Below, in pieces: positions 1 to 10,809 of a stretch of DNA of 64,000 nt (position 1 is its first letter; each line of letters starts with the position of its first letter). Location: the NCBI GenBank assembly GCA_017163975.1, contig JAFFSR010000230.1, forward strand, positions 748,501-812,500, given 5' to 3'. The notes under the pieces were generated by a model. The model worked only from the letters and a program-made list of their open reading frames with translations. It ran no database searches and was not told the DNA's origin. The translations under genes were made by a program, and so were the position numbers. The stretch comes from Anastatus disparis (taxonomy: Eukaryota > Arthropoda > Insecta > Hymenoptera > Eupelmidae).

Positions 1-1120
1 GATTAACACGTTCGGTTATGCTAGGGAGTACCTTGGCTTTTTTGTACTCATAAAACTCATGTACAACGACGATTACAAATGTGGAATAATAATAACGTAT
101 TAATCAAAGCTAAACCCAATATTTTATATAATGCAAGTAAACTAACCTAACCTTAATGAAATGTGATTTACAAAAGTAACTTGGTTCTTTATTTGACGGC
201 TATTTAATAAGTGAATCAAATCAATAATCTTGAATGAATCTGAATTTATTAGTTTGAGTTTAACTAAAGATTCTACGGCCTGTACGGTCTAATTTATACC
301 GGCGGCTTTTACCTACAACAGTGTGCAAAAACAACAGAGACAAATGATTAATAATTAAATAATTATAATATAACTAGGCGGCGGCATCTAGTAACGCTAT
401 ACTTAATACTACGGTAATAATCATAATGACGGTGGGTAGCCGGCTCCCTTAATTATCTGAATTACAAATCTCTATAGGCATGCGGGACCTTTAAGTGACG
501 TAAAGACAATGGGTGGCCGACACCCTTAACTTATTCTAATATCTAATAACTACGCGGCAGGCGGGCGGAGTCCTCTAAACTAATAAAAATATATTGGATG
601 GACGACACCCTTAACTTATTCTAATGTCTAATATGTATACGCGGCCGGACGGAGTCCTTTAAACTAATGTGAATCAAGTAATTAGGTGGACGACACCCTT
701 AATATATTCTATAATCACGCGGCGGCGGACGCGACAGCTATGGGTGTACCCAACCAATTTAAGCTAGTGTCGGAATGTGAAATAGAATATAATTCTATGG
801 GTGGACGTCACCCTTAAATTCAACGGCGCAAGTTCGGCATTGCGGCGGCGGCAAAAATTGCTAGTGTGCTCTAAGCAGATAGATTTACGCCAGCGTGCTC
901 ACTCGGCGTATCTCTAAAACTGCCAGCATATGCACTAGAGTGTAGACCAGCGTGCTCACTTGGTCTTCCCTCATGTGCAAGAGAGAGAAGCTTTTGCCTA
1001 AGCTGTGGTGCTCCACAAGCCAAGGCAACCAGCTACTACTGGCTCCACTCTCTCTTAGCCTAGCGTGCTCACTAAGGTAAAGAGAGAGAGAGGACCGTAG
1101 TCTACACTGCTCTGGTTAGC
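1..1120. other. Non-coding stretch with diverged tandem segments
   Basis: I see no convincing gene. From about 425 to 815 there are four to five diverged copies of a roughly 110 bp unit. Each has a GGTGGACGACACCCTTAA-like core followed by TTATTCTAAT and a GC-rich CGCGGCGGNNGGAGTCC-like piece. From about 865 to 1080 the motif AGCGTGCTCACT or a close variant recurs at least four times, with GAGAGA tracts between copies. This could be the flank or control region of an unrecognised mobile element; that is a guess. Confidence 0.5.
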
Positions 1121-1267
1121 TGTGCTTCTCGGCCTCTTATATACTCTGGCCTCATTTTTCCCGTTGAGTGCAACGACGTTTGAGGTTGCCGCCCAGCGAC
1201 TGAGCTCAGAACTACTGTTCTATCGTAGCTGGCCGTTAGGCGGGAAATTTAAATGCGCGGGTATGTA

Positions 1268-1860
1268 TACTCGTCGCAGTGTATGTGTGTATGGGTATGT
1301 GTGTATGGGTATGTGTGTAGATGTATATCTGTAGATATATGAGTGTATGTGTATGTGTATGTGTATGTGTATTTGTTTATGTGTATGTAGTCATGTGTTT
1401 GTTTATTTGTGCATATGTACGTTTAAATGTGTCTGTGTGTATGTGCGTGTATGTTTGTATTAATATGTGTGTATGTGGATGTATGTATGTTCATGTAAGT
1501 ATGTGCGTATATGTATGTCTATTTGCGTAAGTATATGTGTGTATGTGTATGACTGTATGTGTATGTGTATGTTTGTATATGTATGTGTAGGTGTACGTGT
1601 TTACATGTGTGTCTATGTATTTGTCTGTAAGTGTATGTGTAGGTGTATGTGCATATGTGTATGTAGGCATGCGTATGTGTGTTTGTGTATGTGTGCATGT
1701 GTATGTGCGTATGTATATGTCTTAATCTGTATCTGCATTTATACGCTTATCTGCATATGTGAATGTGTGTATGTGTATATGTATGTATGTAAGTGCTGTC
1801 GTTCTTGTCGATATGTATGTGTAAGTGTGTATGTGTATTCTTGTATGAATATGTATACAG
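1268..1860. repeat. GT-rich degenerate (TATGTG)n tract
   Basis: About 590 bp of imperfect TATGTG/TGTATG repeat. Open frames over it translate to Cys/Val/Tyr/Met strings and are products of the repeat, not genes. The tract can form Z-DNA-like alternating purine-pyrimidine runs (general knowledge; not shown here). Confidence 0.9.
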
Positions 1861-2416
1861 GTGACATAGTAGGAAAAGTTTTTTCACGGAAGAAAAAAAG
1901 TTTTGATTGTTTCCACTTATATAATAGTATTAATAAGATAAGATAATGATATGCAGAGTTCCGGAGAGTTTTAAAAATATTGTTTTACTTCAATATAAGA
2001 TGTTTGAAATGACATTTTGACTGTCGAGATATGCTTATGTATAAAATATTGATGTATTTTCTAGTTACGAAATAAAACACATTTTTTACATATTTTTATA
2101 GATTATTTTAGTGATGCAGTTAGTCAAAAATAGAGGAGAATCCTTTTTTTATGTTTTAGAGAAATATATTAAAGAATTTATTTTTTTGCGTTATATTGAA
2201 TAAATATTTTGAGCAGAATAACACATAGTTAAACATTATGCGATTATGGTATGGTAGTATTTCTAAATAGAAAATCGTAAATGAATATTATTAAATCATT
2301 CTAAACAACTTCGACCTCTGAATGACATTTTAAACTTTATCAGAAGGTCAAGTGGGCAAATGTCGTTGGCCCCAAAGATTATTCAAACATATATTCAACG
2401 ATGAATCTCAAAAAGT
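1861..2416. other. AT-rich stretch, no gene seen
   Basis: AT-rich sequence with many stops in all frames, between the GT-rich tract and the first TTAA MITE. No element termini recognised. Confidence 0.5.
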
Positions 2417-2420
2417 TTAA

Positions 2421-2832
2421 GGGCATGAAGGAGCTTGCTACCTTCTAAAATAATTTATTAATATTTTAATTCTAAGTTCACGAGTAAACGGTACGTTGGA
2501 TCGAGTTCTTTAATAACAGTAAGAAAATTTGTAATATTAAACTTGAGTGCGGACAACTTACAAAATTTACCAAAACACTGTACATAAAAAGTTATAAACA
2601 ATTTTCCGGTATATAGTATTTTGAGGTTAGGTTTATCGAGCTTGATATCTTACTTCCATTCGAAGCTTATAAAAAAATAACAAGTCTAAATGAATTTCCA
2701 TTTTAACAAAAATTATTGTATCAATTTAGTTTTAGTGCGGACAAGTCATTACAATTGTTTAAATTACAAATTTAAAAAGATATCAATGAAATAATAATAG
2801 CGAAAATTGTGTCCAGCAGCTCCGACATCCCG
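2421..2832 (+). mobile_element. TTAA-flanked MITE, copy A (412 bp)
   Basis: Non-coding element bounded by TTAA on both sides (2417-2420 and 2833-2836). It shares long stretches with the elements at 8038-8440 (inverted), 8493-9010 and 11121-11523, including two copies of GTGCGGACAA, the block GAGGTTAGGTTTATCGAGC and AACAAAAATTATTGTA. Short imperfect terminal inverted repeats match CGGCATGTCGGAGCTG. TTAA duplication is the hallmark of piggyBac-type transposition, so a piggyBac-derived MITE is the best guess; the termini do not show the usual CCC start. Copy A is more diverged than the copies at 8038 and 11121. Confidence 0.8.
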
Positions 2833-2836
2833 TTAA

Positions 2837-3384
2837 TAAAAAGTCTAGATAACTTGTTATCATTAGATTTTGGACTGATCTTCCAAATTTACCTTTGATA
2901 AATTTAACAATTTCATTTCTCACGTAAAATTTTTTGCCTCTTCTTAATTCTGTGTCAAAAATATTGGTGTTTATTAAAATATTTGCTTTGATCTTCGAAT
3001 AAGCTCAAAAATCAATTTTACGATTTGAACTCAAGTCACAGAAGATGGCACCTATTGCTGTTAGAATAACTTCTATTTGAATCATTTCTTTGTATTACGC
3101 ATAGAAAAAATAGAATTGGGTTTATGAATTAAAATCAGAAACCGTGTATATGTAGCTCTGACCGCTACACAGCGCAACGCTACGGAACACAATCAGTGAG
3201 TTTAAAACATATAACCCAAAGCATAAATTGCCTTTCATCACGTATAAGCCGACCGTTTTCACTGTTTTCGAGTATAAGGGAATATTTTTGTTTAGTTTGG
3301 CTTTTAGTGGACTTATAGGTTTTTTTCAACTACGAGCCGAAAGTCTAATCTCTCACTTAAGGTTTTTCAATCTTATCAATTAAA
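2837..3384. other. AT-rich stretch, no gene seen
   Basis: AT-rich sequence without an open frame of note or recognisable element ends. Weak inverted similarity to 5790-5900 suggests that the arms of the following foldback may extend into it. Confidence 0.4.
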
Positions 3385-5790
3385 ACAAAATAAGCACATT
3401 TATTCGAGGCTTAATAAAACCTATACAGAGTTGTTAAGAGCGATGGAAAAACATATCCTATATAAAATGTGACCAAACAAAAACAGTAGAAAATGGTCCT
3501 GGAGGCTGCAAAAGTGGCCACAACAGGTATTTCCGTCTCTGAAGTAGCGGATGCATTCTATAAAAAGAAATAATTAATTAAAGTATTAGAGAATGAAGAA
3601 ATTTACAATTTAAGTAGTGTCGCGATTATTTTCGTCGATTAGTTATTGTAAGAAAAGACAAAAAACCATCAATCATGGCCATTTCCTGCAGATTAATTAT
3701 TTATTGTAAAAATAATTTTTTCAAATCCATTAAAATTTTTATAAGGAAGCCTTTATGAATACAAACAAAAATAGAGGTTGTAACAGTAAATCGGTTAATT
3801 TGTTGCTGAGATTTTCCTATTGTTTATACCAACATACATAATGGTCATAGCTATAATTTTCTTTTAGATAAACATATTGAGTTGCATAAAGACTTGAACT
3901 ATTCATGAAGGTTGGAATTTTCATATTCCATTAAGAGCAAATGAGAAAATTGAATTGCAATATTTTTTATAACATTTTAAAAAGAGCGTTTTTTTATAAA
4001 TAAATGAAGCTGGGGCTTTGTCTTGGGATTATATTTTATATACCTATGATTAGATTTTTATAAATGTCATTCTATGAATAAAACTGAAATAATTATCATA
4101 TACAAATAATAACGTCAAGCGGGGAGTCGTGGCGCGGATGCTTATATTTGCGCGTGAGGAAAGTTAAAGAAAGACCCCGCTCCAATAAAATTCGTAAAAA
4201 TTAAGTCTATCTCAGTAAATAATGGACCGATTTTGATGTTTTTTTATTTATTTTGGAGTACCTTGAAAAATTATGAATATTAGTGCAAATAGTTTTTAAA
4301 AATAGGGTGTATTTAAATTAGAACAATTGTACCTAATACGGACACCCTAAACGCAAATGATTGTTGTGGCTCACTGAATAAATATTTTTAGATGTGTAAC
4401 ATCTCACTTTAAAGCTAAAAGGAAGAACTTTAAAATGAGATGTCATGAATTTTATTTCGATCAATATTTACAAAATACGCGCGAATTTACGTAAATGTTG
4501 TAAATGAATTTACTTTATTATTCCTCGTAATTATAACATTTGGAACGTAGAGACGAGTTTAATTTAAATTTTTATAACTTTTATATTGTATCTAATTCTT
4601 ATAATTTATTTCTAGTTTCAATAAGTTAAAAAATAGTTATTAATAATTGTAAATACTTTAAAAGTAATAATAAAAATTGTTATCTCGATTTTTTTTTAAT
4701 TTCTTTGTATATTATGCAAAAAAATTGTTTCATCATTAAATATATTTTTATTTTCTTTCTTAAATTAAACTACTAAGATTTGTATATAACGAATATTTAA
4801 ACATTTGCATCAATATTCATAATTTTTTAAGGTAAAAAAAAGCATCAAAATCGGTCCATTATTTACTGAGATACGGTTAATTTTAACGAATTTGATCGGA
4901 ACGGGGTCTTTAGTTAACTTTCCTCAGGCGCAAATATAAGCATCCGAACCACGGCCCTAAGCTTGACGTTATTATTTATATGTTATTATTATTTTAGTTT
5001 TAATGATAAAAAGTCACACTTGAAAAAATCTAATCATAGATTGTTAAAATATAAATTTTTAACTAACAAATCCCGCTTGATTAGTTCTTTAATTGTTATA
5101 AGCAAAGTGGCTGTGATTTAAAAAAAAAAATCTTATCTTGGCTCCTATTGGACTTAGAGAGTTCTTTTTTTTAAATTTTTGTTTTGAACTCATCTATGAG
5201 AATATTTGAATAGCAAATTCGTAAAGGTTATTAATAAAGCTCCAGCTTCATTTATTTATAAGAAAACACGCTTTTTTTTAAAGCGTTATAAAAAATATTG
5301 CAATTCAATTTTCTTATTTGCTCTTAATAGAATATGCAAATTCCAACCTTTATGAAGAGTTTAAGTTCTTATGCAACTCAATATGTTCATCTAAAAAAAA
5401 CTTACGGCTATAAACATTATGTATGTTGGGATAAACAATAAGGAATCTCAACAACAAATTAACCGATTTGTTGTAATAATCTATATTTTTGTTTGTATTC
5501 ATAGAGGCTTCCTTTTAAAAGTTCAAAAAGATTTAGAAAAATTATTTTTGCAATAAATAGTTGATATGCAGGGAATAGAAAATATTCTCTAATACTTGCA
5601 TTAATTACTTTTTTTCTTAAATGCATTCATTGCTTCAGAGAACTAAAAAAATCTGTTTTGGCCAACTTTACAGCCTCCTGGAGCATTTTTTACCGCTTTT
5701 TTTTGGTTACATTTTATGTAAAGTATGTTTTTTTCATCGCCCTTACCAACTCTATATAGGTTTTATAAAACCCCAAATTGATGTCTAAAA
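3385..5790. repeat. Large foldback element, arms ~600 bp
   Basis: Sequence from about 3400 to 4030 recurs in reverse complement at about 5235-5790. Shared landmarks are the TTAAGAGCGATGG start against CCATCGCCCTTACC, the CCTCCAGGANC block, AAAGGAAGCCT with a TATGAATACAAACAAA block, and AAGCTGGGGCT against AGCTCCAGCTT. The arms differ by many substitutions and small indels, so the structure is old. The centre holds a second, independent inverted repeat (4105-4982). No transposase remnant is seen, so the element is non-autonomous. Arm ends are approximate. Confidence 0.8.
4105..4982. mobile_element. Inner foldback element with ~130 bp inverted ends
   Basis: The left end starts near AATAATAACGTCAAGC and the right end is its reverse complement, ending near GCTTGACGTTATTATT. 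The shared inner block includes GGATGCTTATATTTGCGC, GAGGAAAGTTAA and AATGGACCGATTTTGATG against CATCAAAATCGGTCCATT. The middle is AT-rich and non-coding. It sits inside the larger foldback 3385-5790 and is probably a later insertion. Confidence 0.8.
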
Positions 5791-6290
5791 TAGCCTTTTT
5801 TGCTCTATTGATTGGACTATTTCTGAGTTAAAGACTTATTGCTGAGAAATCATATTTAATTGAAGTGTAGGCTAGAGCCGGACTATTCAACTAGAAAGTT
5901 TAATAAGAACCGATTCGCTTTCGTGAACTGTGCTTATTTTTTACAGTAGCCAACGTATCAACCGACCGTATGAGTTAGTGAAATTAACCCGCTATTATCT
6001 TGAATCAAATTTCATCAAGGGCACAAAACACCTTTTCCACTGCAAGTAGAAAAGTCATGCATTGATTATATTTAACTTGACTATTATTATATTCACTTAG
6101 ATCAAACGTAAATAAAGTTATAATTTTTTTTTTCTAATGATCTTAATTTGAAAAAGTTTTACTTACTTTAAATATATATCAGAAATAAAGTTTTGATCCA
6201 TGACTAATTTTAAAAAATCCTTATCTGATGCTTTCTATTCTTTTTATTAGTTGAAAACTTGATCTTTTAAATTTTAGTACGTAACGTTGA
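5791..6290. other. AT-rich stretch, no gene seen
   Basis: No open frame, repeat or element end recognised beyond possible faint extension of the upstream foldback arm. Confidence 0.4.
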
Positions 6291-6299
6291 CTGCCCAAT

Positions 6300-6640
6300 T
6301 GAAAAAAATGACATGAGATCTCACATGAGCTCTCACGATTGTAAATGGAACGAGATCTCATATAAGAACTCGCATGAGATCTCATATGCCGCAAAATTTT
6401 ATTTTTCCTAATACCCAATCTCACGTGAGATCTCGTGTGCAAAAAAATTGATTTTTCCCAAAACCTGATCTCATATGACATCTCACGTGAAATCTCATGT
6501 AAGTACTTATATGAGATCTCGTTTTATTTTCAATCATGAGATTTTACGTGATATCTCGTATGCAAAAAAATTAATTTTTCCCGATATCCGATCTCACATG
6601 AGATCTCACGTGAAATCTCATGTGCAAAAAAATTTTATTT
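6300..6640. repeat. Array of palindromic GAGATCTC / CACGTG motifs
   Basis: Around fifteen copies of TGAGATCTCA-like palindromes (variants GAGATCTC, GAAATCTC, GACATCTC) separated by CATG, CACGTG or CATATG. They are grouped in blocks with AAAAAAATTNATTTTTCC spacers. The block repeats about every 85-115 bp. Frames across it on both strands give Ser/His/Arg-rich strings and are not credible proteins. Confidence 0.85.
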
Positions 6641-7167
6641 TCTCCTACACTTATAGCTTTAATCAATGTCAACGACATCAAATCTAAAATTTGGTCTATA
6701 ATTCAATTAATTTTCATATATTCTAACATTACAATTGAATGATACTACTCTACAACTATAAAACGATCGTTATCTAAAGCATGCTATTATGGATTATGGT
6801 TTTAAACTATATTCGAGCATGATTATACTTGGCAATTGAATAATAATAAAAACAATCAAAATTTTTAACAAAGATTTAGACGATATTCACAGGTAATAAT
6901 TAAGATACTAGTCACTACGCTTATGCATATCGCCTTTTACACTCGAGAAGGCCATCACTTTTTAGAGAGGTCTGGAGCGATTAATGACAGTTCTTCTAAT
7001 CAATAGGTAGTGCCGTTCTATGACGTGTGCTGCATCTGGTTTAAATTTACGGCATGACACATCTTACCAATCGTTACACAATTTGCATGTCGCCATAAAA
7101 ACAGTTGCAGCTTTATTTATGTCCTAGAACATTATGACAAACTATCTTCAATTAACTGACAGTGACT
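6641..7167. other. AT-rich stretch, no gene seen
   Basis: No gene seen. A 40 bp piece near 6785-6828 (GGATTATGGTTTTAAACTAT region) is matched in reverse complement near 9205-9240, hinting at an eroded, much larger inverted repeat around the 7.2-9.0 kb elements. Confidence 0.4.
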
Positions 7168-8488
7168 TACTAAGAGAGTGTCACACCTCCAGATCACCGA
7201 TTTTGCTCAAACTTCGGGATAAGTTTTCAGATGACAGAATATGGAAAAAGCTAAAGTTATAGTCACAAACACTCGATATTTCCCTAGTTACAGACAATTA
7301 AAGAAAATCACTAAAAAAGTTACTAGATTTTTAAACGCATATAGTTCTTGCATTGATAGCTAGAAGCTTGAAACTTTTTCTAAATTAAAGCTAAGCTAAA
7401 ATCCTTCCAAAACAGTGGTTACAGCATATCAAAATATTATTTTTTCCCAAAATTAGAGCGTAATAAGGATTGGGCCTGAATTTTCTTTTTGAAACCTTAA
7501 TTAATAACAACGGATATAGACGCTTATAGAAGAGTACTTCTGGGTTAACTTTGGCGGCCCAGCTTTTGGAGGACACTTTAACATTACGCGTATATCTATA
7601 TATATGAAAACATCAGTATATATAGATATAGAAAAACATGTCATTTTAGTAGCGCCACCACGTGGCTGGAGGATATAAGCTTTAGATTTTGAGCCCCTGT
7701 CCGCCCATTTAAAGTACGCTTCTATAAGCGTCTATCTTCGTTGTTAATAATGAAAGCTAAAATTAGGTCCTATCTTTATTACGCTCTAACTTTGGGAAAA
7801 AATAATATTTTGATATGCTGTAACCACTGTTTTGAAAGGATTTGAGCTCAGCTTTAATTTAGAAAAAGTTTTAAGCTTCTAGCTATCAATGCTAAAGAAC
7901 TATATGCGTTTAAAAATCTAGTAACTTTTATAGTGATTTTCTTTAATTGCCTGTAATTAGGGAAATACTGAGTGTTTGTGACTATAACTTTAGTTTTTTC
8001 TATATTTTGTCATCTAAAAACTTATCCTAAAGTTTAACGGCATGTCGGAGCTGCAGCAATCGAGTTTTGCTTTTTTTATTTTATCGATATCTTTTTGAAT
8101 TCTTAAATTAAACAAATTTAATGACTTGTCCGCACTAAAGTTATATTAGTACAATAATTTTTGTTAAAATAAAAAATCATTTGGACTTGTTATTTTTTTA
8201 TGAGCTTGAATTGGAAATTAGATATCAAACTCGACAAACCTAACCTTAAAATACGATATATTGAAAGTTTTTATTATAACTTTGTATGTATAATATTTTG
8301 GTGGTTTTCTTGAGTTGTCCGCACTAGAGTTTAATCTTACAAATTTTTTCTTTGTAGCAAAAAAACTCAATTAAACGCATCGTTTATTCATAAGTTAAGA
8401 TTGGAAATATTATTAGAAGGCGGACAGCTTCGTCATGCTCTTAAGCAAAATCCGTGATCCGGAGGTGTGACACTCTCCTACTTAGTAC
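7168..8488. mobile_element. Foldback element interrupted by a MITE
   Basis: The arm from about 7170 to 7570 (starting GAGAGTGTCACACCTCC) is matched in reverse complement by 7720-8037 plus 8441-8480 (ending GGTGTGACACTCTC). Shared landmarks include ACAGTGGTTACAGCATATCAAAATATTATTTTTTCCCAAA split over several blocks and TAGACGCTTATAGAAG against CTTCTATAAGCGTCTA. The right arm is split by the 403 bp TTAA MITE at 8038-8440. Without that insert the element is about 900 bp. There is no coding capacity. Confidence 0.85.
8038..8440 (-). mobile_element. TTAA-flanked MITE, copy B (403 bp)
   Basis: Reverse-orientation copy of the family also at 2421, 8493 and 11121, and the same length (403 bp) as the 11121 copy. 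TTAA flanks it at 8034-8037 and 8441-8444. It lies inside the right arm of the 7168-8488 foldback. The uninterrupted left arm near 7210-7225 reads GATTTTGCTCAAACTT, so the empty site AAGTTTGAGCAAAATC can be compared directly with the filled site AAGTTTAA...TTAAGCAAAATC. This supports duplication of TTAA on insertion. Confidence 0.9.
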
Positions 8489-8492
8489 TTAA

Positions 8493-9010
8493 GAGGATAT
8501 CGTAGTCATCCCCTCCTAATAATATTTTTATTCAGAGTTCATGAGTAAACGGTTCGTCAAATCATATTCTTTCAATACAGGAAGAAAATTTATAAGATTA
8601 ATCCTGAGTGCGGACAACTCAAGAAATTTATTAAAATATTACGTATAAAAAGTTATGAACAAACTTTCAATTTATAGTATTTTGAGGTTAGGTTTATCGA
8701 GCTTGATATCTAATTTTCATTCAAAGTTCATGAAAAAATAACAAGTCTAAATGAATTTTCATTTTAACAAAAATTATTGTATCAATTTAGTTTTAGTGCG
8801 GACAAGTCATTACAATTGTTTAAATTACAAATTTAAAAAGATATCAATGAAATAATAAAAGCAAAAATTGTGTCCAGCATTTTTTATAACAAAAATAATT
8901 ATTGTAGTTTTAGCGCGGACAAGTCATTATATTTGTCTAAATAGTCAATTTAAAGAGATATAAATCAGATAAAAAAAGCAAAAATCGATTCTAACAACTA
9001 CGACATCCTG
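8493..9010 (+). mobile_element. TTAA-flanked MITE, copy C (518 bp, internally duplicated)
   Basis: TTAA at 8489-8492 and 9011-9014. The first ~390 bp closely follow copy A (GAGTGCGGACAACTCAAGAAA, AGGTTAGGTTTATCGAGC, TTTAGTGCGGACAAGTCATT). Then the last ~130 bp repeat the 3' part of the family again (TTTTAGCGCGGACAAGTCATT to CTACGACATCCTG). It therefore carries a partial tandem duplication of its 3' end, which explains the extra length. It lies only 48 bp from copy B, in the opposite orientation. Confidence 0.8.
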
Positions 9011-9014
9011 TTAA

Positions 9015-9470
9015 TATATTTCTTTTATCATACTAATAAAATATTTTTACTCATAATATACAATAGCATCATACATATTTGAATAAAATAGGTTTTTATA
9101 ACTCAAGAATTATTGATTTTTCTTTTATTTCAGAGTATTATCGCAATCTTATTGCTTGTTTTCCTAATTCAGTGAATCTAACGTTATCTGAAAAATTTTG
9201 AAATCATGCTCGGATACAATTTCAAACCATAATATCTAATCATATTCATACAGACTATTCACGTAGTTTTTATTATAACAATTACATTCGTATGCAATGT
9301 AAGTCTGAATGTTAAAAGTAAGGTAATACACATATTTTATTATTATACTATTCGTCATGTCAAAGGTTAGTTTTTGACGAGGTTTTAAACATTTTTTACT
9401 GATCGAAAGTAGCAAAAAAAGTTATTTCGTTTATTTTTAATGACATACTCATATACAAACACACACATAC
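9015..9470. other. AT-rich stretch, no gene seen
   Basis: AT-rich, no open frames of note. It contains the inverted counterpart (about 9205-9240) of a short segment near 6785-6828. Confidence 0.4.
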
Positions 9471-9475
9471 ACAAT

Positions 9476-10655
9476 ATCCGTCACTCCGTCTCCGTCTCTC
9501 TGCCTTTGTATCTCTATCTTCGTTTCTCTGTCTCCGTCCCTCCGTCGCCATCTCCGTCTCCCTGTCTCCGTAGATCCGTTTCCGTTTATCTGTCACTATC
9601 TCTCCGTTTCCGTCACTCCGTCTTCGTCTCTCCGTCTCTGTATCTCTATCTCCAATTCTTCGTCTTCGTCTCTCCATCACCGTCTCCGTCCCCGTTTCTC
9701 TGTCTCTGTCTCTATGTCTCCGTCTCCCTGTCTTCGTCTTTCTGTTTCCGTTTGTATGTCACCGTCTCATCGTCTCTCCGTCTTTGTCTCTCCGTCTCCG
9801 TCTCTCCGTCGCCGTCTCCGTGTCCCCGTCTCCGTGTCCCCATCTTCGTTGATCCGTTTCCGTTCCTTCGTCTCTGTCTCTCCGCCTTCGTCTTCATCTC
9901 TCCGTCGCCGTCTTCGTCTCTCCGTCTCCGCCTCTCGCCGTCTGAGACTCCGGTTCTCCGACACTGTCTCTCCGTCTCACGTTCTCCGTCACTTCGTCTC
10001 CGTCTCTATGTCTTCGTCTCCCTCTCCATTTTCGTCTCTCCATCTCTATCTCTCTGCCTCCGTTTCTCCATCTCCGTGTGTCTTTGTTTTTCTGTCTTCG
10101 TCTCTCTGTCTCCGTCTTTCTGTCTTTGACTTTCTGTCTCCGTTTTTCTGTCTACGTCTTTCTGTCCCCGTCTCTTCGTCTCCGTTCTTCTGTCTTTGTC
10201 TCCGTTTTTTCATCTGTGCCTTTTTGTTTCCGTTCTTCTGTCTTTGTCTCTCTGCCTCCGTTTCATCATTTCTCCGTCTTTGTCTCTCCGTCTCCTTCTC
10301 CCCGTCTCCGTGTCCCCGTCTCCGCTGCTCCGTTTCCGTTTCTCCGTCTCTGTCTCTCCACCTCCGTCTTCGTCTCTACGTCTCCGTCTCCGTCACTTCG
10401 TCTTCGTCTCTCCGTCTCTGTATCTCTATCTCCGTTTCTCTGTCTCCATTTCTCCGTCGCCGTCTTAGTCTCCGTTTCTCCGACACTGTTTCTCCGTCTC
10501 TTGGTCTTCGTCACTCTGTCTCCGCCTCTGTGTCTCTGTCTCTCGGTCTCCGTCTTTCTGTCTCCGTCTCTCCGTCTCTCCGTCGACCTCTTTGTCTCTC
10601 CATCTCGCTCTCCGTCTCTTCGTCTTCCTCTTCGACTTTGGCTCTTTATCTCCGT
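9476..10655. repeat. 1.2 kb degenerate (CGTCTC)n hexamer tract
   Basis: Almost 1.2 kb of CCGTCTCTCCGTCTCTGT-like sequence with a 6 bp base period (CGTCTC/TGTCTC/TTTCTC) and strong strand asymmetry: the plus strand is pyrimidine-rich. Long open frames exist on both strands because the hexamer rarely yields stops. They read Ser/Pro/Leu/Arg on plus and Arg/Glu/Thr on minus. I treat all of them as repeat artefacts. Confidence 0.95.
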
Positions 10656-10809
10656 TGAGGGTGCATCAAGGCTCGATTCTATAGTGATTATTTTTAATTA
10701 TATTTCCTTGTATTTAATTTATTTAGATCGTCTTCTTTATTGTAACAGATCCTGTTCTAAAAGTTACTTTTAATATTAGATTCAGTTCTTTTTTGCTTGG
10801 CACTAATAT

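Noticed and set aside
1122..1946. Three overlapping plus-strand frames rich in Cys, Val, Tyr and Met
   Set aside because: They only translate the TATGTG repeat; composition and overlap show no codon selection.
9396..10773. Long overlapping frames on both strands, Ser/Pro/Leu-rich and Arg/Glu-rich
   Set aside because: All come from the CGTCTC hexamer, which lacks stops in most frames; they resemble SR-type proteins only by composition.
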